DNA from: CBIFVZ01 sp966185765
Lineage (GTDB): Bacteria; Pseudomonadota; Gammaproteobacteria; Enterobacterales; Enterobacteriaceae
Length of the DNA: 64,000 nucleotides
Direction of reading: 5' to 3'
Assembly (NCBI GenBank): GCA_966185765.1
Contig: CBIFVZ010000004.1
Location: forward strand, 1-64,000
Below are positions 50,462 to 59,639 of the stretch, piece by piece (the stretch's first letter is position 1; each line of letters starts with the position of its first letter). Under the pieces are notes generated by a model. That model saw only the letters and a program-made list of their open reading frames with translations. It had not been told where the DNA came from and did not search any database. Made by a program: the position numbers and the translations under genes.

Positions 50462-50499
50462 AAAAAGGTCGGACGGGCCGCTGCACAGCCACATCCGAC
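50462..50499 (-). terminator. Terminator of the vWA-domain gene
   Basis: GTCGGA (50468-50473) pairs with TCCGAC (50494-50499). On the minus strand CTTTTTC follows. It is seven bases past the stop. Confidence 0.65.
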
Positions 50500-50505
50500 A
50501 AAACA

Positions 50506-51861
50506 TTACCGACCGATTTTAATATCAGTAATGCGGTAATCATTGCCCATACCGGTAGCGACATGGCTTTCCACGGCAAGTTCTACCTTATTGCTTTTTG
50601 CAATAAACGTACCGCTCAACGTCACCCATTCATCCGCCTTGCTCAGTTCGAGGGGAGTCACTACTTCACTGGCATCGACCAGAAGCGAGATTTTTGGCGC
50701 AGCGCTCTTGCCAATAATGCGCACTGCCCTGAGGCTAAAGGTGTATTCACAACCGGCTTTAAGACCATCGAGCGTTTTGGTAAGCACCAGACCGGCGTGA
50801 TCGTTAGCCTTGCCGCCGGTAATAAATTCCACCGCCCGCTTGCCGTCTCCCGCATCTACCAGGTACAGACCTTTGCCCGCCGGACCGGCCTGCCAACCGT
50901 TCCAGTTATCGCCTTCGAAGGTGGTGATATCGCTAAACGGCGGGCACGGCTCGGGCTGTGCCCCACCAGCGCCCGGTTTGTTTTCCACACTGTCATGTTC
51001 GTGGCAACGGCAACCCTGCGCCTTACCGCCGCCCAGTCCACACACCTCGACTAACGTTTTCAGGACATCGGCAAGTGTATTGACCGCCCGCACAATCTCT
51101 CCTGCGTGATCGCAAATATTGCTCCCTGGCTTGCCGCCATTATTGCTGTTGATGCCTTCCAGCCGGTCAGCCTCTTCTTTTTTATCCGCCACGCTTTCTT
51201 CATGTGGCACTTTGCTCGCACAGATAGTTTGCTTTAACACCACCGCGAAATCCGCCACGCCGCGGGTGTAAATGTAGTGCTCACCGCCGGTGCGCAGCGC
51301 CAGACGTTTATATTCTTTGACCATTGCCGCTTCATCCTGCGGCGTCGGATACGGCGTAGAGGCATGGGGCGTACCGAGGTAGGTGTGTACTTTCACTTCA
51401 CGGCTCAACGCGCTGGCAATCGCGCTGTCACAGGCCTGAATACGCGCAGCGTCCAGCGTCATCTCACCGCCTTCCAAACTTTCATCGCCAAGTACAAATA
51501 CGTTGCGCTCTGCACCCGTGCGCCAGTCAAACCACTGGCTGATGTCTTCTACCGCTCGCGCCACATCTTCCTGCGCCCCGGCGTTAGCTACGCTGTCACG
51601 CACGCGCCCTTTCAGGCGTGCAGCATCCACACCTTTACCAGTGAGGTAGTTACGCACCGTGTTATCAAACGCTGTACCAGAAAAAGTGCCCTCAATGCCA
51701 AGAAACTGTACCCGCAGGTCCGACGGACAGGCTTTTTTTGCCTCTTCCACTGCGGCATTGAGCGCCGCGCTAAGGGCTGCCGCCTCATCGGCCATTGAAC
51801 CGCTGGTATCAATCACAATCACTAAATCGACGGGCTTCGCAGCCGTTGTTGCTGTGCTCAT
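50506..51861 (-). CDS. von Willebrand factor A domain protein with C-terminal beta-sandwich
   Basis: The 451-aa protein starts at 51861 with AGGAAG upstream. A vWA domain (about 10-230) carries a complete MIDAS motif, DTSGSM with Asp18, Ser20 and Ser22. A linker rich in charged residues and containing CGLGGGKAQGCRCHEHD leads to a C-terminal region (about 305-451) with a carbohydrate-binding or jelly-roll look (FEGDNWNGWQAGPAGKGLYL, CEYTFSLRAVRI, WVTLSGTFI). There is no signal peptide. It stands alone between yicL and cirA and is absent there in E. coli. It may be a metal-dependent adhesion or assembly protein. Function unknown. Confidence 0.8.
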   Translation of the reverse strand: MSTATTAAKPVDLVIVIDTSGSMADEAAALSAALNAAVEEAKKACPSDLRVQFLGIEGTFSGTAFDNTVRNYLTGKGVDAARLKGRVRDSVANAGAQEDVARAVEDISQWFDWRTGAERNVFVLGDESLEGGEMTLDAARIQACDSAIASALSREVKVHTYLGTPHASTPYPTPQDEAAMVKEYKRLALRTGGEHYIYTRGVADFAVVLKQTICASKVPHEESVADKKEEADRLEGINSNNGGKPGSNICDHAGEIVRAVNTLADVLKTLVEVCGLGGGKAQGCRCHEHDSVENKPGAGGAQPEPCPPFSDITTFEGDNWNGWQAGPAGKGLYLVDAGDGKRAVEFITGGKANDHAGLVLTKTLDGLKAGCEYTFSLRAVRIIGKSAAPKISLLVDASEVVTPLELSKADEWVTLSGTFIAKSNKVELAVESHVATGMGNDYRITDIKIGR

Positions 51862-52492
51862 GTTTATCTTCCTGTTACTCAGTGGTGTTAAAGCGGGTGC
51901 TGAATTCCCGCTCGTTGATGTGGACAAAGAGACCGTTATTGCGTCAGCAAAGCGTGCGTGTGGTGCTCAGTGCTCACAGGCGTCAGCCGTAATCATGTTG
52001 ACGAGCTTTACCGTGCTGATTACTTCTCACCAATACATCCCTGAAAGACAAATCCTGTTGCATTACGTTGCCCGAATAAAAACATAGGTGCTGAATTTAA
52101 TTCAGGAAGATAAAAAAGCACGCACGAAGTTAAAACAGAACATCATAAAAGAAATGGTACAGGAAAATAAAAAAGCGCAGCACAACTGGTAAGATCCATA
52201 GTCCGTCACAGTGCTCAGACCAGTAAAAAAGATACTTTCAGAAAACCTAAAAAAGCTGTGCATGATATATAAAACATGCGTAACAATAAAATAAATAATC
52301 ATAAAAATCAAAAATATAGGTAACAAGCCATAAAGCAAACACATTTAATAAGGAATAATTCACCATCTCAATCCGCGCCTGGCTTGAATAAGAAATTAAA
52401 CACGCTTGTTATGGTTAATAATGAATTAGCAACACTAATAAGGGCGATAATAAGACGGGTATTTTCACATTGAAATAATACGGGAATAGTAA
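51862..52492. other. AT-rich intergenic region without a recognised gene
   Basis: About 630 bases separate the vWA gene from the cirA terminator. The part from about 52090 to 52490 is very rich in A and T with many A-runs. Short ORFs on the minus strand (for example 52102-52344) have no ribosome site or family likeness. The vWA promoter must lie at its left end. A small dyad CTGAAT-TTA-ATTCAG is near 52092. Nothing else can be supported. Confidence 0.5.
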
Positions 52493-52520
52493 AAAAAGGG
52501 ATGGCTTCCCATCCCTTTTT
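52493..52520 (-). terminator. cirA terminator
   Basis: AAAAAGGGATGG (52493-52504) pairs perfectly with CCATCCCTTTTT (52509-52520) over CTTC. On the minus strand a U-tract follows. It begins four bases from the cirA stop. Confidence 0.9.
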
Positions 52521-52524
52521 ATTA

Positions 52525-54510
52525 TCAGAAGCGATAGTCTGCGGCGACAAAGTAGCGGCGACCGTCTTCGTTGTAGCTGTAGTCGTCGCGATTGAGGTCT
52601 TTATCCCCCACGTTGAGCACACCTGCGCGCAGCTTCAGCGCCTGGGTTGCCTGCCAGGCAGCACCTGTATTCCAGACCGTATAACCGCCCGGCGTCGGGT
52701 TACCGCTGGTTTCGGTGCGCTGCTGGCCGGTGTAATCCGCCTGTACGTAGAACGACCAGTCGTCGGTTGCCAGCCAGTCTACCGTGGCGTGCGCAGTATG
52801 GAACGGCATTTCCGAGAGCGGGCGGTTGCCGCCGTTACTCAGGTTGCGCCCGTCGGTGTAGGTGTAGTTGAGCGTCAGCTTCCACTGCTCGTTAAAAGGC
52901 ACCTTAAGCTCGGTTTCCACGCCGCGAATGCGCGCCTTGTCGACGTTGTAATAGCGAAACGCCGGTACGCCGTCGATAAAGCCGACAAAATTCGAATAGC
53001 TGGGAGCGAGCGCAGCGTTAGGCGTACGGCTGATATTAATCATATCGTCAATATTGTTCTGATAGGTGGTGATGCTTGCGCTCACGCCATCCAGCCAGCC
53101 CTCTTCGCCCGCGTAATACAGGCCCATTTCAAAGCTCTCGCTGGTTTCCGGGTTCAGATCCGGGCTACCCACCACTTTACAGGCACCGCGACAGGAGTTG
53201 CTCTGCCAGTCCGGGCTTAATTGCAGTAGTGACGGCGCTTTAAACGCCGTTGCCCAGCCGCCTTTAATGGTTAGCGTGTCGGTGGCGTTATACACCAGAT
53301 AAGCACGCGGGCTCCAGTGGTCACCGTAGGTTTCATGGTCATCCATGCGCAATCCAGCGGTGAGCGCAAGTGGGTCAAAAATGCGCCACTCATCTTCGAG
53401 GAACAGTGCGTACTGGTTGGCGGAGACTTTGCTGCTGTCGCCGCCGGTAATATTCACCGCATCGCTCAATCTGTCGTTGCGCCATTCGCCACCAAAGGTC
53501 AGCATCTGGTTGAATTCGCTCAGCGGCAGCACCACCTTGCCATCAAGAGTGTTATTGCGCGAAGTAATGGCAGACGCGTTGCCTGGATTGCGGTTATCGG
53601 TTTTATCGCCATAGAAGCGTAATTCAGTGGTGCCAAAATCCCAGCGGCCATTGTGTGACAGCGAGTAGTTCTGGCGGTCCATGCGGTTTTTATCAAGGGA
53701 GTCAGACTCGCGGTCCTGACGGTCAAAGCCATATGTCAGATTAACGTCCTGGTTCTCCGCTGGCGTGAGCGCGAATTCAACGTTGCCATTGCGTGCCGTC
53801 ATCCCTTCAATACGCGGCGTTTCCCCGGTCGTGCTGGTTTCTGAGGTCTGCTGGGCATCTTTCTCGCGCTTGCTGAGGCCGCCGTATACTTTCACGCCCA
53901 GCACATCGTCAATTAACGGACCGGTGACAAAGAAGTTGCCGTTATAGCTGTCGCCACGCTCGCGGTGCTCCTGAAGGGTGCTGTCGAGGCTCAGCGTACC
54001 GTGCCACGCGCGCCCGACTTTGCGGGTGATGATATTCACCACGCCACCCAGGGCATCGGAGCCATACAGCGAGGACATTGGCCCACGTACCACCTCAATG
54101 CGCTCAATGGCATCGGTTGGGATCCAACCCAGGTCGAAATCGTTGTGGCGAAACAGGGCATTGCGCGAGCTAACGCGCTTGCCGTCAACCAGAATCAGGG
54201 TGTAACCACTGTCGAGGCCACGGATACTCACGCCCTGGCGGTTGTCGCCTTCGTTGGTCAGCTGGATACCGGGAACTTCTTTGAGAATATCCTTGAGATT
54301 CTGCACCGGACGGCGCTGGATATCTTCAGCGGTGATAACGCTAATGCTGGCAGGTGCGTCTTTGAGATTCTGTTCAACCGCGGAGGCGGTGACGACCATA
54401 ACGTCTTCTTTGCGCTGTTCATTTTCGTTTTCCAGCGCTGCCGCAGGCAGGCTCAGAGACAGCGCGGACAAGCACAGCCCTCCCCGAACCACAGGATTTA
54501 ACCTAAACAT
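52525..54510 (-). CDS. cirA: TonB-dependent catecholate siderophore receptor CirA
   Basis: The 661-aa outer-membrane receptor matches E. coli CirA (663 aa) from MFRLNP to the final DYRF, which ends in the aromatic residue used by the Bam machinery. A signal peptide is followed by the TonB box region EDVMVVTAS, a plug domain (IQLTNEGDNRQGVSIRGLD, GPMSSLYGSDALGGVVNI) and a 22-strand barrel. It takes up iron complexes of dihydroxybenzoylserine and also binds colicin Ia. GAGAAGTGG precedes the start at 54510. A Fur box lies about 320 bases upstream. Confidence 0.96.
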   Translation of the reverse strand: MFRLNPVVRGGLCLSALSLSLPAAALENENEQRKEDVMVVTASAVEQNLKDAPASISVITAEDIQRRPVQNLKDILKEVPGIQLTNEGDNRQGVSIRGLDSGYTLILVDGKRVSSRNALFRHNDFDLGWIPTDAIERIEVVRGPMSSLYGSDALGGVVNIITRKVGRAWHGTLSLDSTLQEHRERGDSYNGNFFVTGPLIDDVLGVKVYGGLSKREKDAQQTSETSTTGETPRIEGMTARNGNVEFALTPAENQDVNLTYGFDRQDRESDSLDKNRMDRQNYSLSHNGRWDFGTTELRFYGDKTDNRNPGNASAITSRNNTLDGKVVLPLSEFNQMLTFGGEWRNDRLSDAVNITGGDSSKVSANQYALFLEDEWRIFDPLALTAGLRMDDHETYGDHWSPRAYLVYNATDTLTIKGGWATAFKAPSLLQLSPDWQSNSCRGACKVVGSPDLNPETSESFEMGLYYAGEEGWLDGVSASITTYQNNIDDMINISRTPNAALAPSYSNFVGFIDGVPAFRYYNVDKARIRGVETELKVPFNEQWKLTLNYTYTDGRNLSNGGNRPLSEMPFHTAHATVDWLATDDWSFYVQADYTGQQRTETSGNPTPGGYTVWNTGAAWQATQALKLRAGVLNVGDKDLNRDDYSYNEDGRRYFVAADYRF

Positions 54511-54829
54511 TCCACTTCTCCATGAGGTAATCAATAACAATCAAAAATTGCCCACACAGCAAATACGGCGCCCGCGACGTTGGCGGGGGCTTTTATACAC
54601 GGCTGGTTTATTCACCAGTCCGTCAATGAGGTGTTGTACCGTTTCTTAACAGCATTTGATTCACCTGCGCATACCAGCGCATTGGGCCAGATTCATACGT
54701 AATGACGCATTCAGCCGCTCTTGTTTTGCTAACAGCCACGCAGCGACGCGTCAGGAAAGGTTATTTTGCAGCGAGCGCCCACGGCGCACCTGCGGCTTCC
54801 CTGTGAATCAAACACGCAAACGATAAAGC

Positions 54830-54849
54830 AAATGATAATACTTATCAAT
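54830..54849. promoter_or_regulatory. Fur box of cirA
   Basis: TGATAA-TAC-TTATCA is a perfect 6-3-6 dyad within a Fur-like AATGATAATACTTATCAAT stretch. Its distance of about 320 bases from the cirA start implies a long leader, in line with the RyhB-responsive leader known for E. coli cirA. Confidence 0.75.
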
Positions 54850-54950
54850 CAAATCAATTTGTAAAAGTGAACGATGCGAAAGAATTGCTGTCAGGTGGGC
54901 AAAACGTGGTCTACAGGGAAGGGTTTTCGACAGACGCCGTGTGAAAAACA

Positions 54951-54987
54951 CGCGGCCCCTGGCAGTTAACCTCTGCCAGGGGCCGCG
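54951..54987 (-). terminator. lysP terminator
   Basis: A perfect 15-bp stem, CGCGGCCCCTGGCAG and its complement, encloses a 7-base loop. On the minus strand GUGUUUUU follows. It is 22 bases past the lysP stop. Confidence 0.9.
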
Positions 54988-55008
54988 ATAAACAGCTAAC
55001 CGAAACGC

Positions 55009-56478
55009 TTATTTTTTAAGATGCTGCGGGAACGTCATTTCGCTGTAGCGGACAAAACGCGAGCCTTTAACAATCTTGTAGCCAAACCAGATAGCGAAGA
55101 ACAGCGGCAGGCCGATATAAGTTGCCGTTACGCCAATCCAGTCAATGCGGTCTGCCAGGAACGCTTCGTAGTTCTGACCGAGCGTGATAATCAGGCACAG
55201 CACAAAAGCAAAAATCGGCCCAATCGGGAAGAAGCCCGAACGGTACGGCAGATCGTTAATATCGTTACCTGCCAGCACATAGCCACGACGGAAACGATAG
55301 TGGCTGATGGCAATCCCCAGCCAGGCGATAAAGCCCGTCATCCCGGAGGTGTTCAGCAGCCACAGGTACACAGTCTGGTTACCAAACATTGAGGTTAAAA
55401 AGCACAGCCCGGCAACCACCGTCGTTGCATACAGCGCATTGCGCGGCACGCCGCCTTTAGAGAGCTTTGAGAAAATGCGCGGCGCTTTACCATCGCACGC
55501 CAGCGTATAAAGCATACGGGTGGAGGCATACATGCCGGAGTTGCCCGCAGACAGCACTGCCGTCAGGATAACCGCGTTCATCACCGCTGCCGCAGACAGC
55601 AGGCCCGCGTGCTGGAACACCAGCGTGAATGGACTGACGCTGATGTCTTTTACATCGTTACGCAGCAGGCTCGGGTCTGTGTACGGGATAATCAGGCTGA
55701 TAATCAGGATAGCGAACACATAGAACAGCAGGATGCGCCAGAACACCTGACGCACCGCACGCGGAATGTTCTTTGCCGGATCGGCAGATTCGCCCGCAGC
55801 AATGCCAATAAGCTCTGTGCCCTGGAACGAGAAGCCGACTATCATCGCCACGCCTATCATGGCAGCAAAGCCACCGGCAAACGGCGCATCACCCACGGTC
55901 CAGTTGCTCCAGCCCGCAGGCTCACTACCTTTAAAAATGCCCATGATCATCAGCAAACCGGTGATGATAAAGATAATCACCGTCGCCACTTTGATGAGCG
56001 AGAACCAGTATTCCGCTTCACCAAAGCCTTTTACAGAGATGTAATTGAGCAGGAACATAATGCCGAGGAACAGCGCACTCCAGATCCAGCCTGGCGTGTC
56101 CGGGAACCAGTAGTTCATGACCAGTTGTGCCGCAACCAGGTCGACTGCGATGGTTACCGCCCAGTTGTACCAGTAGTTCCAGCCCAGTGCGAAGCCAAAG
56201 CCCTCTTCCACATAGTTCTGACCGTAGGTCGCAAACGAGCCGGAAACCGGCATATAAGCCGCAAGCTCGCCCAGACTGGTCATCAGGAAGTAAACCATCA
56301 GGCCAATGAGGATATAGGAGAACAGCGCGCCGCCTGGGCCAGCCTGAGAAATGGTGGCGCCAGAAGCCACAAAAAGACCGGTGCCAATGGAGCCACCGAT
56401 GGCGATCATCGTCAGATGACGTGCCTTAAGCTCGCGTCGCAGACCGGATGGTTGCGTATTATTATCTTGAGAAACCAT
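55009..56478 (-). CDS. lysP: Lysine-specific permease LysP
   Basis: The 489-aa APC-family transporter equals E. coli LysP in length with 12 helices, the GGSIGTGLFVASG motif in helix 1 and GFSFQGTELIGIAAGE in helix 6. It imports lysine with protons and, in E. coli, also holds the sensor CadC inactive. It stands as a single gene with a strong terminator. The divergent-side neighbour yeiE is an activator linked to lysP in some enterobacteria. Confidence 0.97.
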   Translation of the reverse strand: MVSQDNNTQPSGLRRELKARHLTMIAIGGSIGTGLFVASGATISQAGPGGALFSYILIGLMVYFLMTSLGELAAYMPVSGSFATYGQNYVEEGFGFALGWNYWYNWAVTIAVDLVAAQLVMNYWFPDTPGWIWSALFLGIMFLLNYISVKGFGEAEYWFSLIKVATVIIFIITGLLMIMGIFKGSEPAGWSNWTVGDAPFAGGFAAMIGVAMIVGFSFQGTELIGIAAGESADPAKNIPRAVRQVFWRILLFYVFAILIISLIIPYTDPSLLRNDVKDISVSPFTLVFQHAGLLSAAAVMNAVILTAVLSAGNSGMYASTRMLYTLACDGKAPRIFSKLSKGGVPRNALYATTVVAGLCFLTSMFGNQTVYLWLLNTSGMTGFIAWLGIAISHYRFRRGYVLAGNDINDLPYRSGFFPIGPIFAFVLCLIITLGQNYEAFLADRIDWIGVTATYIGLPLFFAIWFGYKIVKGSRFVRYSEMTFPQHLKK

Positions 56479-56624
56479 AGAAAAATGCTGTTAGTCCAAA
56501 AAATGAGGCGCGATTGTAGCAGAAACCTGAAAAACCGCCCGAGTGAAAAGCGCTGTTATAAGAGACCTTCATGATAGCCGCATCATTATAAGTAAAGCAG
56601 CGAATGGCCCTTCTGGCGTAGGTT

Positions 56625-57497
56625 TTACGGTTGCGCATCGCAATAGCGTAAAAATCGCAGCAGCGCGCTGGAAAGATGCTTCTGGCGATGATGAATGCGA
56701 TACAGCGTGCGCACCAGGCGTGGCAACGATACGGGGACTTCCACCAGCGTACCGCTTTGCAGCTGCTCCTCTATAACGCGCCGCGACAGACAACTCACCC
56801 CCAGCCCATGACGCACGGCGTGTTTGATGGCCTCAGAGTTACCCAGCTCCATTGCAAGACGCAGACGCGGCAAATGCGCCAGCAGCAGGTAATCCACGAT
56901 TTCACGCGTGCCGGAACCCTGCTCGCGTAAAATCCACGGCGCATTCGCCAGGCTTTCCAGCGTAACCGGCATATTGAGCAATGCAGCCCCAGGGGCGGCA
57001 AATACCACCAGTTCATCCTCCAGCCACGGCTCAGTGACAATATCCGGCGTATGGCACGGCCCTTCAATCAGGCCGATATCAACGCGAAAATCCATAACTG
57101 CGTTTATCACGTCCTGGCTGTTGCCTACGCTTAATTCCAGCGGCAACGTCGGGAAATCGCGGCGGTAGCGGGCAATAGCTTCCGGTAAAATGTAGTTGCC
57201 GATAGTACTGCTGGCATACACACGGATAGCGCCGTTATCCTCATGAAAAAGCTGTTCGATTTCGTTTGCCTGCTCCAGCAGCGCCACCGTGCGCGGGTAC
57301 AGCAGCCGCCCGTGCTCGTTCACCACCAGCCGTTTACCGACGCGGTCGAACAATTGCACCCCAAGCTGGTTTTCCAGATCTGCCAGCGCAGCGCTGACCG
57401 CCGACTGGGACAGCGCCATCATCAGTGAGGCCTGCGTGGTGGAACCGCTTTTCAGCACTTGCGCAAAAACTTCAAGCTGGCGCAGAGTGATATGCAT
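56625..57497 (-). CDS. yeiE: LysR-family regulator YeiE
   Basis: The 290-aa regulator matches E. coli YeiE (293 aa): MHITLRQLEVFAQVLKSGST, HTH QASLMMALSQSAVSAALADLE and effector domain GAIRVYASSTIGNYILPEAI. YeiE has been linked to iron, lysP and sulfite-related genes. The start at 57497 fits the family; the upstream ORF extension enters the divergent promoter. It shares a 122-base spacer with yeiH. Confidence 0.95.
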   Translation of the reverse strand: MHITLRQLEVFAQVLKSGSTTQASLMMALSQSAVSAALADLENQLGVQLFDRVGKRLVVNEHGRLLYPRTVALLEQANEIEQLFHEDNGAIRVYASSTIGNYILPEAIARYRRDFPTLPLELSVGNSQDVINAVMDFRVDIGLIEGPCHTPDIVTEPWLEDELVVFAAPGAALLNMPVTLESLANAPWILREQGSGTREIVDYLLLAHLPRLRLAMELGNSEAIKHAVRHGLGVSCLSRRVIEEQLQSGTLVEVPVSLPRLVRTLYRIHHRQKHLSSALLRFLRYCDAQP

Positions 57498-57545
57498 TGG
57501 ATGTCTCTCTGTCATGCTTATCCGATTAGTTACCACTTATAATGG

Positions 57546-57567
57546 TTGATTATAAATATATAATCAA
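57546..57567. promoter_or_regulatory. Candidate YeiE operator between yeiE and yeiH
   Basis: Perfect nine-base arms TTGATTATA and TATAATCAA are separated by four bases. The dyad lies in the spacer of the divergent pair, 50 bases before yeiE and 53 before yeiH, a usual position for a LysR site. Confidence 0.6.
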
Positions 57568-57619
57568 TTTTTCATTTATATCGCTGCACCTTAACCTTTC
57601 TCCTGTTGAGGAGAAAACC

Positions 57620-58666
57620 ATGACGACATTACCGCTATTTCATTCATCGTACGTGCGCCACGTTATACCGGGTCTGACGCTGAGTGTGCTGATTGCCGCT
57701 GCCGCCCTCTGGGCCGGTGCGCAACCGCAGCTGGCCGCTGCCGGACTGAGTGCGCTGACGCTTGCCATCATTGGGGGCATGGTACTCGGCAACACCGTTT
57801 ATCCGCGCCTGAGGCTACGCTGCGACAGCGGCGTACTGTTTGCAAAGCAACACCTGCTGCGCGCGGGTATTGTGCTCTATGGCATGCGCTTAACCTTCAG
57901 CCAGATTGCTGACGTTGGCGTAAGCGGCATTATGATTGACGCGCTGACGCTCACCAGCACCTTTACACTTGCCTGCTTACTGGGTCCACGTGTGTTTGGG
58001 CTTGACCGCCAGACCAGCTGGCTTATTGGCGCAGGCAGCAGTATTTGCGGAGCAGCGGCGGTACTGGCAACGGAGCCAGTCGTCAAAGCGGAGGCCGGGA
58101 AAGTGACCGTCGCGGTCGCTACTGTGGTGATTTTTGGTACGCTGGCGATTTTTGTTTATCCCGCACTGTGGCCGCTGTTGCAATCGCTTTTCAGCCCGGA
58201 GCGTTTTGGTATTTATATTGGCGCTACCGTACATGAAGTCGCACAGGTGGTCGCCGCCGGTCACGCGGTTAGCCCGCAGACCGAAAACACGGCGGTAATC
58301 GCGAAAATGCTGCGCGTGATGATGCTGGCCCCCTTTCTGCTGTTTCTTGCCGCGCGCGTAAAGCAACTGGCACCGGCTAAAAAGGACACACCGGCTAAAA
58401 TTACCGTGCCCTGGTTTGCACTGCTGTTTATTGCCGTAGCTATCATCAACTCCTTTCATCTGCTGCCGGGCGCGCTGGTGCAGTCACTGATTGCGCTTGA
58501 CACGCTGCTGCTCGCTATGGCTATGGCAGCACTGGGGTTAACTACGCATTTAAGCACACTGCACCAGGCCGGGCTGAAACCTATTTTGCTGGCGCTGTGC
58601 CTGTTTGTCTGGCTGCTGGTGGGCGGCGGCGCTATTAATCTGGTTGTGCACGCGCTTGTGGGATGA
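57620..58666 (+). CDS. yeiH: UPF0324 membrane protein YeiH
   Basis: The 348-aa protein has about ten helices and matches E. coli YeiH (349 aa): ALTLAIIGGMVLGNTVYP, the GAGSSICGAAAVLATEPVVKAEAGKVTVAVATVV block and TVHEVAQVVAAGHAVSP. It is proposed to export sulfonate or to be controlled by YeiE with sulfite; the proof is limited. GAGGAGAAAACC precedes the start at 57620. It is followed 72 bases later by nfo. Confidence 0.94.
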   Translation: MTTLPLFHSSYVRHVIPGLTLSVLIAAAALWAGAQPQLAAAGLSALTLAIIGGMVLGNTVYPRLRLRCDSGVLFAKQHLLRAGIVLYGMRLTFSQIADVGVSGIMIDALTLTSTFTLACLLGPRVFGLDRQTSWLIGAGSSICGAAAVLATEPVVKAEAGKVTVAVATVVIFGTLAIFVYPALWPLLQSLFSPERFGIYIGATVHEVAQVVAAGHAVSPQTENTAVIAKMLRVMMLAPFLLFLAARVKQLAPAKKDTPAKITVPWFALLFIAVAIINSFHLLPGALVQSLIALDTLLLAMAMAALGLTTHLSTLHQAGLKPILLALCLFVWLLVGGGAINLVVHALVG

Positions 58667-58688
58667 ACGGGGGAAATTTTGTGGCAGA

Positions 58689-58722
58689 CCCGTTATCATA
58701 GTGTGTCTTTCCCGATAACGGG
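58689..58722. other. Inverted repeat upstream of nfo
   Basis: CCCGTTATC (58689-58697) and GATAACGGG (58714-58722) are perfect nine-base arms around 16 bases, ending about 16 bases before the nfo start. It could end the yeiH transcript, act as an operator, or fold near the nfo ribosome site. Confidence 0.5.
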
Positions 58723-58738
58723 TATGAGGAGAAAACGC

Positions 58739-59596
58739 ATGAAGTTTATTGGAGCGCACGTCAGCGCCTCCGGCGGGCTGGAAAATGCCGCCATCCGCGC
58801 GGCTGAAATCAACGCTACCGCCTTTGCCCTGTTTACCAAAAACCAGCGCCAGTGGCGTGCCGCCCCACTGACTGAGGACGTCATCAGTCGCTTTAAGGCC
58901 GCCTGCCAGAAATACCACTACCGGCCTGAGCACATCCTGCCGCACGACAGCTATCTGATTAACCTCGGGCATCCGGTTGAGGAGGCGCTGGAGAAATCGC
59001 GCGAGGCTTTTATTGACGAAATGAGCCGCTGCCAGCAGCTTGGGCTGACATTACTGAACTTCCATCCCGGCAGCCATTTAAAGCAGATCTCTGAAGAAGA
59101 TTGCCTCGCGCGTATTACGCAGTCCATTAATATCGCGCTGGATAAGACCGAAGGCGTAACCGCCGTTATCGAAAACACTGCGGGTCAGGGCAGCAACCTG
59201 GGCTTTCGCTTTGAACAGCTGGCGGCAATTATCGACGGCGTTGAGGATAAATCACGTGTCGGCGTCTGTATCGATACCTGCCATGCGTTTGCCGCAGGTT
59301 ATGACCTGCGCAGCGCCGAAGAATGCGAGAAAACCTTTGCCGAGTTTGAACGCGTGGTTGGTTTTAACTACCTGCGCGGTATGCACCTCAATGATGCTAA
59401 AAGTGAATTCGCCAGCCGCGTTGACCGCCACCACAGTCTGGGAGAAGGTAACATCGGTCATGACGCGTTTCGCTGGATAATGCGCGATAACCGTTTTGAC
59501 GGCATCCCGCTGATTCTTGAAACCATCAACCCGGATATCTGGGCTGAGGAAATTGCCTGGCTTAAAGCGCAGCAGGACCAGCAGGCCGTGGCGTGA
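58739..59596 (+). CDS. nfo: Endonuclease IV
   Basis: The 285-aa AP endonuclease equals E. coli Nfo in length. Zinc ligands are seen in NFHPGSH (His109), ENTAGQGS (Glu145), CIDTCHAFAAGYD (Asp179, His182), and LNDAKSEFASRVDRHHSLGEGNIG. It cuts DNA 5' to abasic sites in base excision repair and belongs to the SoxRS regulon in E. coli. The start at 58739 has GAGGAG upstream. Its terminator region holds element copy 3. Confidence 0.97.
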   Translation: MKFIGAHVSASGGLENAAIRAAEINATAFALFTKNQRQWRAAPLTEDVISRFKAACQKYHYRPEHILPHDSYLINLGHPVEEALEKSREAFIDEMSRCQQLGLTLLNFHPGSHLKQISEEDCLARITQSINIALDKTEGVTAVIENTAGQGSNLGFRFEQLAAIIDGVEDKSRVGVCIDTCHAFAAGYDLRSAEECEKTFAEFERVVGFNYLRGMHLNDAKSEFASRVDRHHSLGEGNIGHDAFRWIMRDNRFDGIPLILETINPDIWAEEIAWLKAQQDQQAVA

Positions 59597-59617
59597 GCGC
59601 CTGCCCTTTCAATGTGA

Positions 59618-59639
59618 AACGGGCGCAGCTGCGCCCGTT
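59618..59639. terminator. Left terminator hairpin of element copy 3 (22-bp repeat)
   Basis: AACGGGCGCAG-CTGCGCCCGTT, a fully paired dyad. It follows nfo and differs from its partner at 59781 by one base. Confidence 0.78.

Noticed and set aside
51855..52087. Plus-strand ORF with a signal-like start (MFIFLLLSGVKAGA) antisense to the vWA gene start
   Set aside because: It begins inside the vWA ribosome site on the opposite strand and the later residues resemble no protein family.
52102..52344. 80-aa hydrophobic ORF on the minus strand in the AT-rich spacer before cirA
   Set aside because: No ribosome site and no family likeness; hydrophobic composition follows from the A+T content.
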